From Siphonodentalium dalli (taxonomy: Eukaryota > Mollusca > Scaphopoda > Gadilida > Siphonodentaliidae), in NCBI GenBank assembly GCA_032622095.1, contig CP136064.1, positions 7,123,512 through 7,187,511 on the forward strand: DNA of 64,000 nucleotides, written 5' to 3'. A program made the position numbers and the translations under genes. Positions 46,231-59,042 of this stretch are shown piece after piece (the first letter of the stretch is position 1; each line of letters opens with the position of its first letter). The notes beneath the pieces are model-generated. The model worked only from the letters and a program-made list of their open reading frames with translations. It searched no databases and was not told where the DNA came from.

Positions 46231-46487
46231 CAGTTTGGCACAACATTCATTAGATACAACACAACACCATTCTTTCAGTGGGGGAATCACTTGCAGGTAA
46301 GCGTCACGACCACGGAGGATAAAAAGCGTTTCATACATAGGGCAAATGGAATATAGCCGCGTCGCCCGAAGTGACCTATGAGAAACGGCCACTATCTAAA
46401 ATAAACATCTGTACCGCCAAAAATATTTCGGAATTTAATCTGTTTGGAAGTTCGTGAGATCCGTACAATAGGACATCGGTTGTTAGT
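46231..46487. other. Gene-free stretch
   Basis: No supported feature is present between the GA tract and the inferred LINE 3-prime end. Confidence 0.4.
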
Positions 46488-48930
46488 TTAAACATATTTA
46501 TTTGTCTAATTTATATAACACATGATATATGACACATACATTGTTTATACAGACAATGGGATTGGAGGACAAGTGCTGACTCACTAATGTGTACCCCCTC
46601 TCCCATATGTTATTACACTGAAAAATAAATAATTGGTAATGGCAAAGCAACATGACTAGCAAAAACAAGTTGAACATATATACATATCACCGGTCACCCC
46701 ACCCCTGAGTTTGTCATAGGTTTGTATAAGTGTTTGATTTAAAGTCGGGTTTCTTTGTTTCGTTTGCTGGCTTGTACGTATCATTATTTAGCAGAGTTAG
46801 TCAAAAGAATCCTGATTTGTCTCGCGTATGAATGACTGTACAGCTAAGAAAATTTTCATGTTGTCACAATAAGGAAGTTCAGGATCTCCAAAAAGCTAAA
46901 TCTTTAATGAATAAATGTTGTAAGGAAGTAATTTATTGAATAGACGGATTCTTGGGATTGAATGTAGGTGGCAATCAAAGAAATAATGAAAGGCATTTTC
47001 TTCACCGTTTCCACAGGTGCAGTCTTTTGAATTTGCAATGTGATTTAGAACCTTATCTGATAGCAAGTTGCTACATTCACATCGTAATCTACAGTGAAAT
47101 ATGTTTTCATTCCGCTTTCCGACAGAATAGTACTTTGGTGGTTTGGGTGTTATAGGTTTAATTTTGTTTACATAACAAAGGTGGCGGAGATCTCGAGTCT
47201 CAATTTTGGTTGCATTCCAGTTTTTTACACACGTTGGCATGAATGTAGACTCCATTCGAAAATGGATAAAGTTTGACGCAAATCTCGTATCATGATCAAT
47301 TATGTCAGAAAATTTGGGTGGAAGTAAGTCGACTAAATATTTGGGCACTTTGTGATTGACGATGTTATGAAAAAGTGAAAAACGCTTTAATTGCCTTCTA
47401 TCTGAGAGTGTTTCCCAACCCATTTCGGTTAGTAGACGTTTGTGGGATACTGATCTCGTGCAGCCACTTATTATTCGTGCAGCCTCGTATTCTACATCAT
47501 CAAGTTTTTTAAGTAACTTATCTGGTGCTCCGGCCCAGACACTACTCGCGTATTCCATGATTGGACGGACGTGTGATAAATAGAGGATTTCAATAGTTTT
47601 GCGGTTCAAAATATACTTCAGTCTTCGTAGTTGGGATAGTTTAGCATAAGCTCTGGTACATACATTTTCTATATAACTGTCCCATGTTAAGTTGTCATCT
47701 ATTTCCATACCTAGATGCGTGTGTTGTTTAGAATATTCGAGTTGCAGTCCATTAAAGACTATATTAGGTCTCTCAGGGCTTTATGAACTTGTAAAAAATA
47801 GTAATTTTGTTTTAGAATTATTGAATTTCACTAGCCATGTATCGGCCCACGTTTTTATGTTTTCCATGTCTTTATTTACACTTTGTTCAAGGTTTTGAAT
47901 GTCCGTATCGGAATTTATGAGGCATGTGTCGTCCGCGTATAATCTAACATTCGATTTAATATTGTCTGCAATATCATTTATGTAGATTAAAAAGAGCAAA
48001 GGGCCGACCACAGACCCTTGGGGGACCCCTGCCTTTATTGGAGAATATTTTGAAAAGCTAGAATTTATTTGCACCCTTTGCTGCCGCCCTTCGAGATAAT
48101 TTCGGAACCATTTTAGCAGAGTGTCTGTTATTCCATAGTGATTTAGTTTAAGTAAAATACCTTGGTGCCATACTTTGTCAAAAGCTTTCGAGATGTCACA
48201 GAAAACAGCGCACGTGCTTTATTCATTGTCTACAGCGTGGTGTATATTGTGAAATATTTCAATAAGTTGTTGTTCAGTACTGTGACCTGGTATAAAACCG
48301 GATTGGTATTTGTATAATAGGTTGTTTATATTTAAATGATTAAAGACTTTGTTGAAGACTACCTTTTCTAGTATTTTACCAACACAACTTATTAATGAGA
48401 TGGGACGATAGTTGTTTGGATCATGACGGTCACCATTTTTAAATATTGGTATTATGTTTGCCCTTTTCCATGCTTCGGGGAAACAGCAGCTCTTAAAAGA
48501 TTTATTAAAAATATAACGTAAGGGTTTACTGATGGAGCTGCGTGTTTCCCTGAGCAATTTATTGTTTATCCCATCAGGACCGTTTGCCTTTTTAATAGGA
48601 AGACATTTTAGGATTTCAAAAATTTCATTTTCATTTGTCTTAATTTCATTTAAAAACGCATGAGTTATATCTGAAAAGATCGGTGGCTCCCTTGTGTTAG
48701 TTTCTAGTGTGCTGTGTTTAGTGAATATCGCATTGAGGACTTCCGCCTTTTGTATATCATCTTCTATATCTGTATTGCCCGATTTCAGTATAGGAATTGT
48801 ATTATCGGTCGAAAAATTACTTAGTAGTTGTTTGACAGTGGTCCAGACATCGGTTGTTATCATACTCACGGGTAGGTTACTTAGAAGTTCTGATCTAATT
48901 GTGGAGTAAAGAGGGCATATATAATTTGAC
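46488..48930 (-). mobile_element. 5-prime-truncated Jockey/CR1-type LINE
   Basis: The minus-strand element comprises a partial reverse-transcriptase ORF (see 46896-48926) and about 400 bp of 3-prime UTR. The inferred 3-prime end near 46488 (GTTTAAACATATTTATTTG) resembles the ends at 45832 and 17212. The endonuclease region is absent upstream of about 48930, as expected from incomplete reverse transcription. Boundaries and target duplication are not resolved. Confidence 0.8.
46896..48926 (-). pseudogene. LINE ORF2 reverse transcriptase, truncated, two in-frame stops
   Basis: One reading frame runs through 48926-46896, broken only by TAA at 48219-48221 and TAA at 47781-47783. In order it shows KKANGPDGI (template-grip region), NNYRPISLISCVGKILEKVV, YQSGFIPGHSTEQQL, DISKAFDKVWHQGILLKL, GVPQGSVVGPLLFLIYINDI, and the catalytic YADDT. 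After these come a thumb/connection region (SHVRPIMEYASSVWAG) and a terminal Cys/His motif (CTCGNGEENAFHYFFDC). The motifs fit the Jockey/CR1/Rex1 group and not RTE. The N-terminal endonuclease is missing. No frameshift is seen, so decay is modest. Confidence 0.92.
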
Positions 48931-49129
48931 GACGTACATGTATAGTACCATGAGTTGTTAACCGCGATCGAACTGCCGGCCGCGAGTACTGTGAAACATC
49001 TCCAATTTATTTCTGTTTTTATTCGTTTTCGGATGCTGGACTACATATTACGTTCGACACTCTACACCAATTCACATTAAACCGACTCACATTCGTCATG
49101 CATCACATTATACATGCACAAAACACAAA
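48931..49129. other. Gene-free stretch
   Basis: Short sequence between the LINE and the next minisatellite with no supported feature. Confidence 0.4.
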
Positions 49130-50830
49130 ACACGTGTGTGATACTGGTCGCCAGAATGTGTGTGTTACTGGTCGCCAGTTTATGCCGCGGTGTCACGGGG
49201 TAAGGATATAACGTGTGTTACTGGTCGCCAATTTATGATACTGTATGATGGCGTAAGGACAGCACGTGTGTGTTACTGATCGCCAGTTTATGGCACGGGT
49301 GTCGTGTCATGGCATAAGGGCAGCAGGTGTGTGTTACTGACCGCCAGTTTATGGCACGGGTGTCATGGCATAAGCCTTAAGGGCAGCAGGTGTGTGTCAC
49401 TTGTCGCCAGTTTATGCCGCGGTGTCCTGGGGTAAGGATAGAATGTGTGTTACTGGTCGCCAATTTATGATACGTGTATGATAGCGTAAGGACAGCACGT
49501 ATGTCACTGGTCGCCAGTTTATGACACGGGCGTCATGGCGTAATGGCAGCACGTGTGTGTCACTGATCGCACTTTCTGACACGGGTGTCATGGCGTTGTT
49601 ACAGCACGTGTGTATGTGTTACTGGTCGCCAGTTTATGACACGTGTATCGTGGCGTAAGGCCAGAATGTGTGTTACTAATCGCCAGCTTATGACACGTGT
49701 GTCATGGTGTAATGGCAGCACGTGTGTCACTGAACGCACGTTCTGACACGGGTGTTATGGCGTTAGGACAGCACGTGTGTGTTACTGATCGCCAGTTTAT
49801 GACACGGGTGTCATGGAGTAAGTGCAGCACGTGTATGTTACTGGTCGCCAGTTTATGACACGGGTGTTATGGAGTAAGGACAACACGTGTGTGTTACTGG
49901 TCGCCAGTTTATGACACGAGTTTAATTGGTAAGGACATCGCGTGTGTGTTACTGATCGCCAGTTTATGACACGGGCGTCATGGCGTTAGAACAGCACGTG
50001 TGTGTTACTGATCGCCAGTTTATGACACGGGCGTCATGGCGTTAGAACAGCACGTGTGTGTTACTGGTCGCAAGTTTATGGCACGGGAGTCATGGCTTAA
50101 GGAAAGCACTTGTGTGTTGCTGATCGCAAGTTTATGGCACGGGTGTCATGACGTAAGGACAGCACGTGTGTGTTAATTGTCGCCATTTTAGGATAAGGGT
50201 GTCTTGGCGTAAGGAAGATACGAGTGTGTGACTGATCGACAGTTAATGGCACTGGTGTTAGGACGTAAGCACAGCACGTGTGTTTCTGATCGCCAGTTTA
50301 TGACACGGTGCGATGATTGCGTAAGGACAGCTCAAGTGTGTTACTTGTCGCCTGTTTATGACACGGGTGTCATGACGTAAGGACTGCACGTGATTGCTAA
50401 ATTTGCCAGTTTATGACACGCCGTCGGGTATCATGACGTAAAGACAGCACATTTGCGTCATTGGGCGCCAGTTTATTACACGGACGCGATGGTGTAAGGA
50501 CAGCACGTGTTTGTTACTTGTCGCCAGTTTATGACACGTATGTCATGCCGTAAGAACATTACGTATACATGTGTGTTACTAGTCGCCAGTTTATGACACG
50601 GGTGCGATGGCACGTCTGTGTTGCTGATCGCCATATTATGGCACGTATGGGGTAATGACAGCGCATATGTGTTACTGGTCGCTAGCTTATGACACGGGTG
50701 CGATGCCATAAGAACCGTACGTGTGTGTTAATGATCGCCAAGTTATGACACGGGTGCGATTGCGTATGGGCAACACATGTGTGTTACGGGGCGCCAGGTT
50801 TTTGCACGTATGAGGTAAGCACAGCAGACC
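49130..50830 (+). repeat. Degenerate ~58-bp minisatellite
   Basis: The unit is about GTGTGTTACTGATCGCCAGT, TTATGACACGGGTGTCATGG and CGTAAGGACAGCACGT. There are many substitutions and small indels, so this array looks old compared with the others. GACACGGGTGTC within the unit is a short imperfect palindrome. Confidence 0.93.
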
Positions 50831-50879
50831 TAATGCCTCGAGTGTTATCCGTATAAATGTATGCGTTTACAAGAGTACC

Positions 50880-51120
50880 ATGCATGAACTCCGACATTTG
50901 TCCCCGATATGAGCGGTGTCCATCTGGCCGCATTCGCATCCGTCTGTGTGGACGTCCGACCGTCTGTTCGTCTGAAACTTTGTTGTGCGGGTGATAACTT
51001 GAATAACATTAGACATAAGTTGATAAACCATGGGATGTGCACTTCATATGAGAATGCCCGGATCATGTTCTTTTTTGGATCTAATCCCATAATTTCTGGC
51101 GGAGTTATGCCAGCTTTCGA
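50880..51120. repeat. Degenerate mollusc-style interspersed repeat
   Basis: CGTCTGTGTGGACGTCCGAC, CTGAAACTTTGTTGTGCGGG and GATAACTTGAATAACATTAG follow the pattern of interspersed repeats I know from bivalve sequence. Identification is by resemblance only. Confidence 0.4.
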
Positions 51121-51502
51121 CTTATAATATGCTGATTATTATTCTGGTATCTATTAACAAAACAAATTGGAAGCGAAGTTTTATTGACTGACCATTCACA
51201 GAATAACGATTTCCATTTCTAAAAAGCCACTGGTCAAATAAAGCCACCTTATTCGGGGGGCGTGGCCAATGCCAATTATATGTACGTCGTGTTGCTTCAT
51301 CGTTTCGTATCACACATCCTTAAACCTGTTTAAAATGTTATGCTCTGGTAACGCTAACACGATCTGATCTGTATAGCTTGAGATCCGAGTTCCGTCTGCT
51401 GGCACCGAGTGTTTTAATAGAATATTTTCGATAAAGTCACGATTCCATGGTCCCCATATAGAATGCTTAAAGGTGGATTATCTCTTTGTAAACATGTATT
51501 AT
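51121..51502. other. Gene-free stretch
   Basis: No supported feature. Confidence 0.4.
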
Positions 51503-51963
51503 ATAGTTACAGTGGTATTAAATATTAGATCTGAATCGAAGACTCCTGTCCGGAAAAGATTCTATCAATTAATATTTATTTTATTTCGAATATTTTCTGG
51601 TCTAAAAATGTGTGGTTGTTTAGCTAACGAACAATAGTATAGTGGTTAGTGTTAACAGAGACCAGAAATTTTATTGTGTAATTTTGTTACAAATAAACAT
51701 TAATTATACTCATTATCGCTTATAACTATGGAAAAAAAACAATACAACAATTCAATCTGGGAAATTTGACATTCGGTACGTAGCCATAGGAACAGCCTAA
51801 TGCCCTATATCGCTATATGGTATCACCCGAATGGTCTGTTCTAAAAATAGACAAATAAACGGTCCCAATAAAATATTCGAAATAAAATCAATATTAATTG
51901 ATAGAAGCCTTTCCGGACAGGGGTCTTCAGTTCATATTTAATATTTTATACCCACGCAACTAT
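51503..51963. mobile_element. Foldback MITE with ~100-bp arms (461 bp)
   Basis: The left arm ATAGTTACAGTGGTATTAAA...GACTCCTGTCCGGAAA (51503-51600) pairs with the reverse complement of 51865-51963 (ATAGTTGCGTGGGTATAAAA...GACCCCTGTCCGGAAA). The shared arm includes TATCAATTAATATTNATTTT. I see no unambiguous target duplication, and the termini are unrelated to the TTAA elements. It ends 14 bp before the TTAA of the next MITE. Confidence 0.75.
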
Positions 51964-51981
51964 TTCAAATCTGTTATTTAA

Positions 51982-52341
51982 CCCTTTACCCAACAAACCG
52001 GCCAAAACCGGCCAAATAAAGCTTCAACAGCCTAAAATATCTTCGGTCTGTCTCAATAGAACCATACAAATATGGATATCATTGGAACCGGCTCCTTGAC
52101 CACATTGTGATGGTTACAGTTAGCCATGTGCCATAGGTCGCCTCGCATATATAAGAGAATGCATTGGCCTAAAAAAAATCTTTTTTAACACTTTTTACCA
52201 TTTTTTCTTACATTCTTTAACAATTTTATAATTTTTAATGTGTTAAGCCAATGCATTCTCTTATATATGCGAGGCGACCTATGGTCGACTCGCATATATA
52301 AGAGAATGCATTGGCACAGGGCCATTCTGTTGGGTAAAGGG
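51982..52341. mobile_element. piggyBac-like MITE, divergent copy (360 bp)
   Basis: TTAA at 51978-51981 and 52342-52345 flanks CCCTTTACCCAACA and TGTTGGGTAAAGGG. After AGCCTAAAATATCTTCGGTC the left interior differs from the 458-bp form and keeps only half of the left hairpin (52126-52169). The right hairpin (52252-52317) is complete. The central GAGCCCC hairpin is absent. The element at 63920 shares this ATCTTCGGTCTGTCTCAATA variant, which defines a subfamily. Confidence 0.88.
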
Positions 52342-52345
52342 TTAA

Positions 52346-52946
52346 AGAGATAATCCATCTTTAATAGCGTATTTATTCAAATAGCGTTCTTCGACCGAAG
52401 AAGTGATTTTAGAAAGCGTTTTAAGTAGCGTTTGTTCCCAAAAGAAGAAATTTCTAAGACCGACTCAAACAATGCGCTTGTGTCAGACTGACGTTGGTGT
52501 GGTGACACCTCATTTTGGAAGACTTTTGATTCAAGTGAGAAATTGTGATAAATGTAGTGTACCACTTTCTGGTCAAAAAGATGGAGAATTTGGCTGCCTC
52601 ATCACTTCATGTTAAATTACAATTGCGACTTGATGTAAACAGTGTTTATTCCATGTAATTCAAATACGTAACAAAAAATATGAATCATGTTAAATTACAA
52701 CTGCGACTTGCGAAACGCTTCAAAATATCAAACTGTGTAGGGTCCAATTTCTATTTGTCATATCGAACTCGATATTTACCCATCATGGCCCTTGCTGGTA
52801 AAAATTATAGATTTTATGGAATGCCAACCCATGACAATACATGTAGCCCAAACTTAACACTGTCACTTTTGTACCAGTAGCGGTTGGGTGGATACTAGTA
52901 CTATTTTTTTTCATTTATTGTTTTGGCTCGACATTTCAATCAGCAC
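52346..52946. other. Gene-free stretch
   Basis: CATGTTAAATTACAA[TC]TGCGACTTG occurs at 52612 and 52685. No gene is seen. Confidence 0.45.
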
Positions 52947-55900
52947 CGGATATTTCTCTCACAAACTTGACATAAATATCGTCAAAAATTAACTTTTCAG
53001 GGTTGGACAATTTTTTTAAGTAAAATGCAACTATCATTGGTATCAAAGGTATTTATTGTTTTGGTCTATCTTAAATGTGTCACACTACGGTGTTTATAGA
53101 CCAAATTGCTCAAGATGGCTTCCAAAATGGCAACCAAATTTGTAAAAAGTTAATTTTTTACATATATCCCGAACATTATTATCTGCGTTATCCGACAAGG
53201 TAGCAAACTGTGACTCACTTGGTTATTATACGTGTTAGTTAATTAACCGACAACTACGTTCTATTCTGTTTGTCCCAGTTCCGTATGGGGCATGACAAAT
53301 TAATTTTAAAGTTGCAGTATGGAACCTCTTTTGTGATTCTGGCCATATTATTGAAAGGAAATGGGCAAAACTTTGAGACGGAACTGAGATGAACCGTAAT
53401 ATGTGGCTATTCTGGCCCATCATGATAAAACGTGATCAACTGGATAAAAGATGGATGCCAATATGGCAGCCAGGGAGTTACTGTATGATCATAGGTGATG
53501 TGAATATGTATACAGGGAGTTACTGTATGGTCATGAATGATGTGAATAGGTATACAATGAGTGACTATATGGTTATGAGTGGGGTGTCCATGGTGAGATG
53601 CATAGGAATATAAGGAGTGGCTGTATGGGCATGTGTGAGGTGAATCGGTATACATGTAGTGACTGTACGGTATATTGTGTGTGGCCGATGTGATCGTATG
53701 GCCATTGCTGTGGTTTATAGATATAACGAGAGTAGCTACATGGTCATCCGTGTGTTGTTTATGTATATATGGAGTGACTGTAAGGTCGTGGTGGTCGTGA
53801 TGTATATGTGTACCGTGTGTGGCTGTATTGTGACATGTGGTGTATATGTATATTTGTGCTGTCTGTATGATCATGGATGGATTGCGTAGATAAATAGGGT
53901 GTGATTTTATGGTTATGGGTAATGTGTATAGGTGCACATGGTATGCCTGTGGTCAAGATTGAAGTTATATGCATACCTGGAATAAGCTTTATGGTTATTG
54001 ACGAGCGTGTGGCTATATAGGGAGTGCCATTTTGGTAACGGGTGGGTCGTATATTTATATATGTTGTGGATGTATTATCATCGGTGGTGTATATGGTGTA
54101 GATGAATGATCATGGATGGCGTGTATGAGTATACAGTGAGTTGATTAATTGTCATGTGTGAGGTGTATATGCAAGTATGAGACTTATGAGTGGTCGTGTG
54201 TGCGGGTATTGGTATATTTGGAAGGGCTCACCATTGGTGGGTGAGGTGTATATGTATATCTGAATTGACTCTATGGTCATGGGTATGGCGAATAGATATA
54301 CATGTAGTGGCTGTATGGTCCATGGTGAGATGAATAGGTATAAAATGAGTGACTGTATGATCGTGAATGTGAAATAATATGTATACATAGAGTGACTATA
54401 TGGTCAGGTGTAGGAGTATACCTGGTGTTCATGCATGGTGATTCATGGCTGTATCGTCATTTGTGGCATGTACCGGTATAGCCAAATAAGGCTGTATGGT
54501 CAGGTGTACGTGTATAGAGTGGGTGACTATATTGTCATTTGTGTGGTGTGTATGTACATATGAGGTCATGGGATGCGTTGTACATGTATAATTTGGGTGG
54601 CTATCGCTTTCCACAATAACTCAAGGATATGTTAATCAATAGAGAGGTCATGTCAAAGAGTTCTCCACCTTGATAGTGTGTGTGTACATGGGGAACTTTA
54701 AACGTGAAAAGCGATAGCCACCCATTACCACACAGTCATTCCATATATGCATAAACACCACATACATAACAATATTGTGACCAACTGTATACACGTACAC
54801 CTGACCCATGACCATGGATGGCCATACAGTCATGCGTCACAATGCAAGTACACCGGGTATAATCCAAAAGATGACCCATAACCATAGAGTCACTCCTTGT
54901 ATACCCATTCACCTCACCATTGGCCATACGGTCATCCCATGTATACCTATTCTCCACACACACATGGTCAAATAGACATTCAATATATACATCAACACCG
55001 CAACAATGACCATATAGTCACCTCGGGTATACATATCCACCTCACCAATGGTCATATAGCCACTCGCTTCATACACATACCCTCATCCGTGGCACCTGGT
55101 ATACTCCTTCATCTGACCTATGGCCATATAGTTACCCCGTGTGTACCTATTCAAAACATTGTATATATATTCACCTCACCCTTGGCCATGTCACTCCCTG
55201 TATCCCTATTTGTCACACAATAGCAGAATAGCCACTCAAGATATACTAATACTCCCCAGCCATGTCAGTATATTCAATCCATGTATGCATATGCACATCA
55301 TCCATGGCTATATAGCTGCTCGCTATATACACATACCCCTCGCCCATGACCATATAGCAACACATGTGTATGCCCGTATAACCTACATATGACCATACCG
55401 CAACGAGTCACCAAGCAGGAACACCGGGTATACTCATACACCTGACACATGACAATTTAGTCACTCCCTGCATAGCTATTCATTACATTTATGATCATAC
55501 AGTCACTCATTGTATACATACATGTACTCGTCTCACCATTGACCATACAATAACTCCCTGTATACCTATTCACCTTACCTATGATCATATAGTAACTCCC
55601 TGGCATTCACCCTATATCCAGTTGATATGTTTTATCATAATGGACCAGAATAGCCACATATTATGGTTCATCTCAGTTCCGTTTCAAAGTTCTGCCCATT
55701 TCCTTTCAATAATATGACAAGAATCACAAAAGAGGTTCTCTGCCAAATTTCATACTGCAACTTTAAAATGAATTTGTCATGCCCCATACGGAACTGGAAC
55801 AAACATAATAGAACGTGGTTGTCAGCTAATTAACTAACACGTATAATGACCAAGTGAGTCACAATTTAATACCTTGTCGGATAACGCAGAGAATAATGTT

Positions 55901-56128
55901 CGGGATATATGTAAAAAAATAACTTTTTACAAATTTGGTTGCCATTTTGGAAGCCATCTTGAGCAATTTGGTCTATAAACACCGTAGTGTGACACATTTA
56001 AAATAGACCAAAACAATAAATACCTTTGATACCAATGATAGTTGCATTTTACTTTTAAAAATTGTCCAATTGTCCAATTGTCCAATTTTTGCCGATATTT
56101 ATGTCAAGTTTGTGAGAGAAATATCCAA
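52947..56128. mobile_element. 3.2-kb foldback with minisatellite-filled arms
   Basis: The outer arms (about 52947-53475 and 55610-56128) are inverted copies at roughly 90 percent by eye, from GGATATTTCTCTCACAAACT to CATATGATCATAGGT-type words. The inner arms (about 53476-54612 and 54708-55609) hold degenerate ~40-55-bp tandem units (GACTGTATGGTCATG...AGGTGAATAGGTATACA) in opposite orientation. They meet at GGGTGGCTATCGCTTT and its complement around a ~95-bp spacer (54613-54707). No target duplication or transposase is visible. The architecture recalls Foldback-type elements, but sequence homology to them is not claimed. Confidence 0.75.
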
Positions 56129-56433
56129 TATTTCTGGTGATGTCAGTGGTGACAATAGAAACAATGATCCATGGTGCATCAGACATGTAAGTATTCAATG
56201 TATATAATACAGATTAGCCAATTGTATATATCAACCACAACTTGTAAGCCATTGCAGGACACCCTGGGACAATATTTACCATTTTTCATATTTTCGGCGG
56301 CCATTTTGGAAATGTTCTACACCAATTTCATTCCCATTGAAGTAAAACATCCGTCCAATAAAATAAAGCACATAGTTGTTGACATTCTATATTAACATCC
56401 TGTGTGGTTTGTCGTTAAAATGACTATCAAGAC
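56129..56433. other. Gene-free stretch
   Basis: No supported feature between the foldback and the tandem duplication. Confidence 0.4.
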
Positions 56434-57158
56434 CGTCTTGCAAAAAAATCGAACATTTCACCCCCTCTTTTTCAAATCCTCTTTCTGTATCTATTACTGA
56501 ACCCTCGTCAATGGCAAATGTCTTAAAATGACGCTATAATATCACGCTTGATGCCTGTCTCAAATACATTGCCATTTACTAGGATTAATGTGAAGAAAAA
56601 TGGAAGATATGGTGAGATATTAATTAAATTTCCTATTTTCGTGCATATGACGTCATTTTTCGGCGGCCATTTTGAATTGTTTTCGAAATTATTTGCCGTC
56701 ATTTTGAAGAAGGACATCATACCAACAAAATGGCATACATTTTGTCTGTGTTTTTTGCTAACAACCGATCTATTAGAACGATTAAATACAGCAAAATCGT
56801 CTTGCAAAAAAAATCGAAAATTTCACCCCTATTTTTCAAATCCTCTTTCTGTATCTATTACTGAACCCTCGTCAATGGCAAATGTCTTAAAATGACGCTA
56901 TAATATCACGCTTGGTGACTGTCTCAAAAACATTGCCATTTACTAATGATTAATATGAAGAAAAATGGAAGATATGGTGAAATATTAATTAAATTTCCTA
57001 TTTTCGTGCATATGACGTCATTTTTCGGCGGCCATTTTGAATTTTTTTCGAAATTATTTGCCGTAATTTGGAAGAAGGACATCATACCAACAAAATGGCA
57101 TACATTTTGTCTGTGTCTTTTGCTAACAACCGATCTATTACAACGATTAAATACATCT
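56434..57158 (+). repeat. 2x364-bp tandem duplication
   Basis: CGTCTTGCAAAAAAA, ACTGAACCCTCGTCAATGGC, ATGACGCTATAATATCACGC, TTTTCGGCGGCCATTTTGAA and CTAACAACCGATCTATTA recur 364 bp apart with few differences. Open frames over each copy are similar only because of the duplication. Confidence 0.9.
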
Positions 57159-57344
57159 GGTCGGAGTTAGAGGAAATGGCGGCCATCTTGGATTCAAATG
57201 GCTCTAGCACCCAGTAGGGCCACCTTTATTTTTCGGTGAATTCCGGATTCTTTATCTGGATACCATAGGGAACAATAAAAATAAGGTTATTTGTAATCAT
57301 CGGGGGAGGGGGGGGTGCAGGTGGACCTTATTGGCTCCCCGACT

Positions 57345-57935
57345 AATATGACTTATATTGCGTGGGGTAATTATAAACAGTTATATACGTTTTCGAGAGT
57401 GGAACTGAAAATAACCGTTATATTACTTTGCGTGCTGGGGGAGCTCTCTGCTTGAGATACTCAGGCTATAAGGAGAAGCGTGTCCATGTTATAATGTTTA
57501 TTTCATTCATAACATGCCATCATGTCGATTTTAACGACAATCGATATACAACGTCATCATGTAACTTTCCCCATTGAACGAATTCGCGTAGAACTGACTG
57601 TATCTTCTGCTTTGTTCATAAGAATGTGTATTCATTCTATTCAAGAAAATAGTATAATCCAACTATTCAAGACAATAAGATATATGTGGATTATCAGATG
57701 CGTGTATGTACTATCCATACTAAATATTATGTTATTTCCTTTCGCACAGTATCTTGACAGCCGATTACGACATTAATGCTGTAAGCCAACGTTCTACTTT
57801 GCGACAAAAGTGGTCGCATCTCAAAACAATCGCTCCTCGTATTATCTAAAAGATTGGGGACGTCACACAATCATATAGCCTATGTAGAAAGAAAGCTTTG
57901 CTTCGTTATAACAACGGGAGATCAAAAATTCTGGC
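57345..57935 (+). repeat. Dispersed element, uninterrupted copy
   Basis: This matches 28180-29035 in reverse, including GTGGGGTAATTATAAAC, CGTGCTGGGGGAGCTCTC, CCTTTCGCACAGTATCTTGA continuing directly into CAGCCGATTACG, and TTATAACGAAGCAAAG. It shows the state before the ~270-bp insertion carried by the other copy. Confidence 0.65.
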
Positions 57936-59037
57936 ACGCGATTGGCGTATAATATTTCAATTAAATTTACACAAATTCAAAAAATATAATACCCATGGCA
58001 TGTATAAATGTGGGTTTTCCCTAGTATGAAATGCGTTCGTGTCCAAACATTGACGGGAGAATAAGGCTGGGTATTTGCTTTCGTCAGCAGTTCAAATTTT
58101 GTGCAAAACGCGGGGTAGCGTGGAAAACGCGTGTTGAAAAGTTGAAAAAGGTGTGGCTCGGATAGTACTCATACGTGGCACAAGATGCGGGAATGGTTGG
58201 GCTTCACGACATATATGATTGCGTATGTATAGCAAATTCAGTGGGCGGGGGCAAACGTTAACCCTGCGCCTATATGGAAAACATTTAGTTCCTTCTAACC
58301 TAAAGGGAAAAAAATCGAGTTTTTCGTATTTCTGCCTATATGATGAAGAAATATGGTGGAATATCACATCATTGTTGTTAGAGTGGCGAAGCATACATAG
58401 TTAGACATTACACTACATCGGAATTTTTCACGACATGGAGAATATTTGCATCTAAAATGACCTCTGTGATATTTTCGCACATTTATCGCCATTTTGTATC
58501 TGGTGTGCTCCTTGAAGAGAGGAACCACCTCACATCGATATCTTCATCTATTGGTGGATAACTGATCATCGAAAAATACTTGATATCTCGAATATTTTTA
58601 ACGTTGTAGCTGCCGACTTGTCGACCACACGGAAATTCCTAGCTTTCCGGTACGGGGGGGGTGGGTGTAAAAATCCGCCATTTTATTCAGAAACCCGGGA
58701 AGTTCAGTTTAACGAAGCATATAATCTGAAACAGGATTAACACACATGTCTATGTCGTTCAATGCCTGCGCGCCGTGGATATTAAAGGCATCTTCTGCTC
58801 GATTAATTACCATTTTTAACCAAAATTTCCACCAATTTTGAGTCTTTGTCCAAATATGGCAAATCTCGGTATGTGGTAACCACGAGACACCCATGATTTT
58901 TTATGTTGAACTGCAGACGACGCTGATCAATTTTCAACTAATACTTCTTTGATTGATGAACGGACGTTCCCCATAATTTTCAACGACATGGACAAATTTC
59001 CGTCAAACGTTTCCCAGTAGATGAACTATCTTCTGAC
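57936..59037. other. Gene-free stretch
   Basis: No gene or array is recognised. A short poly-G run lies near 58655. Confidence 0.4.
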
Positions 59038-59042
59038 ATATA

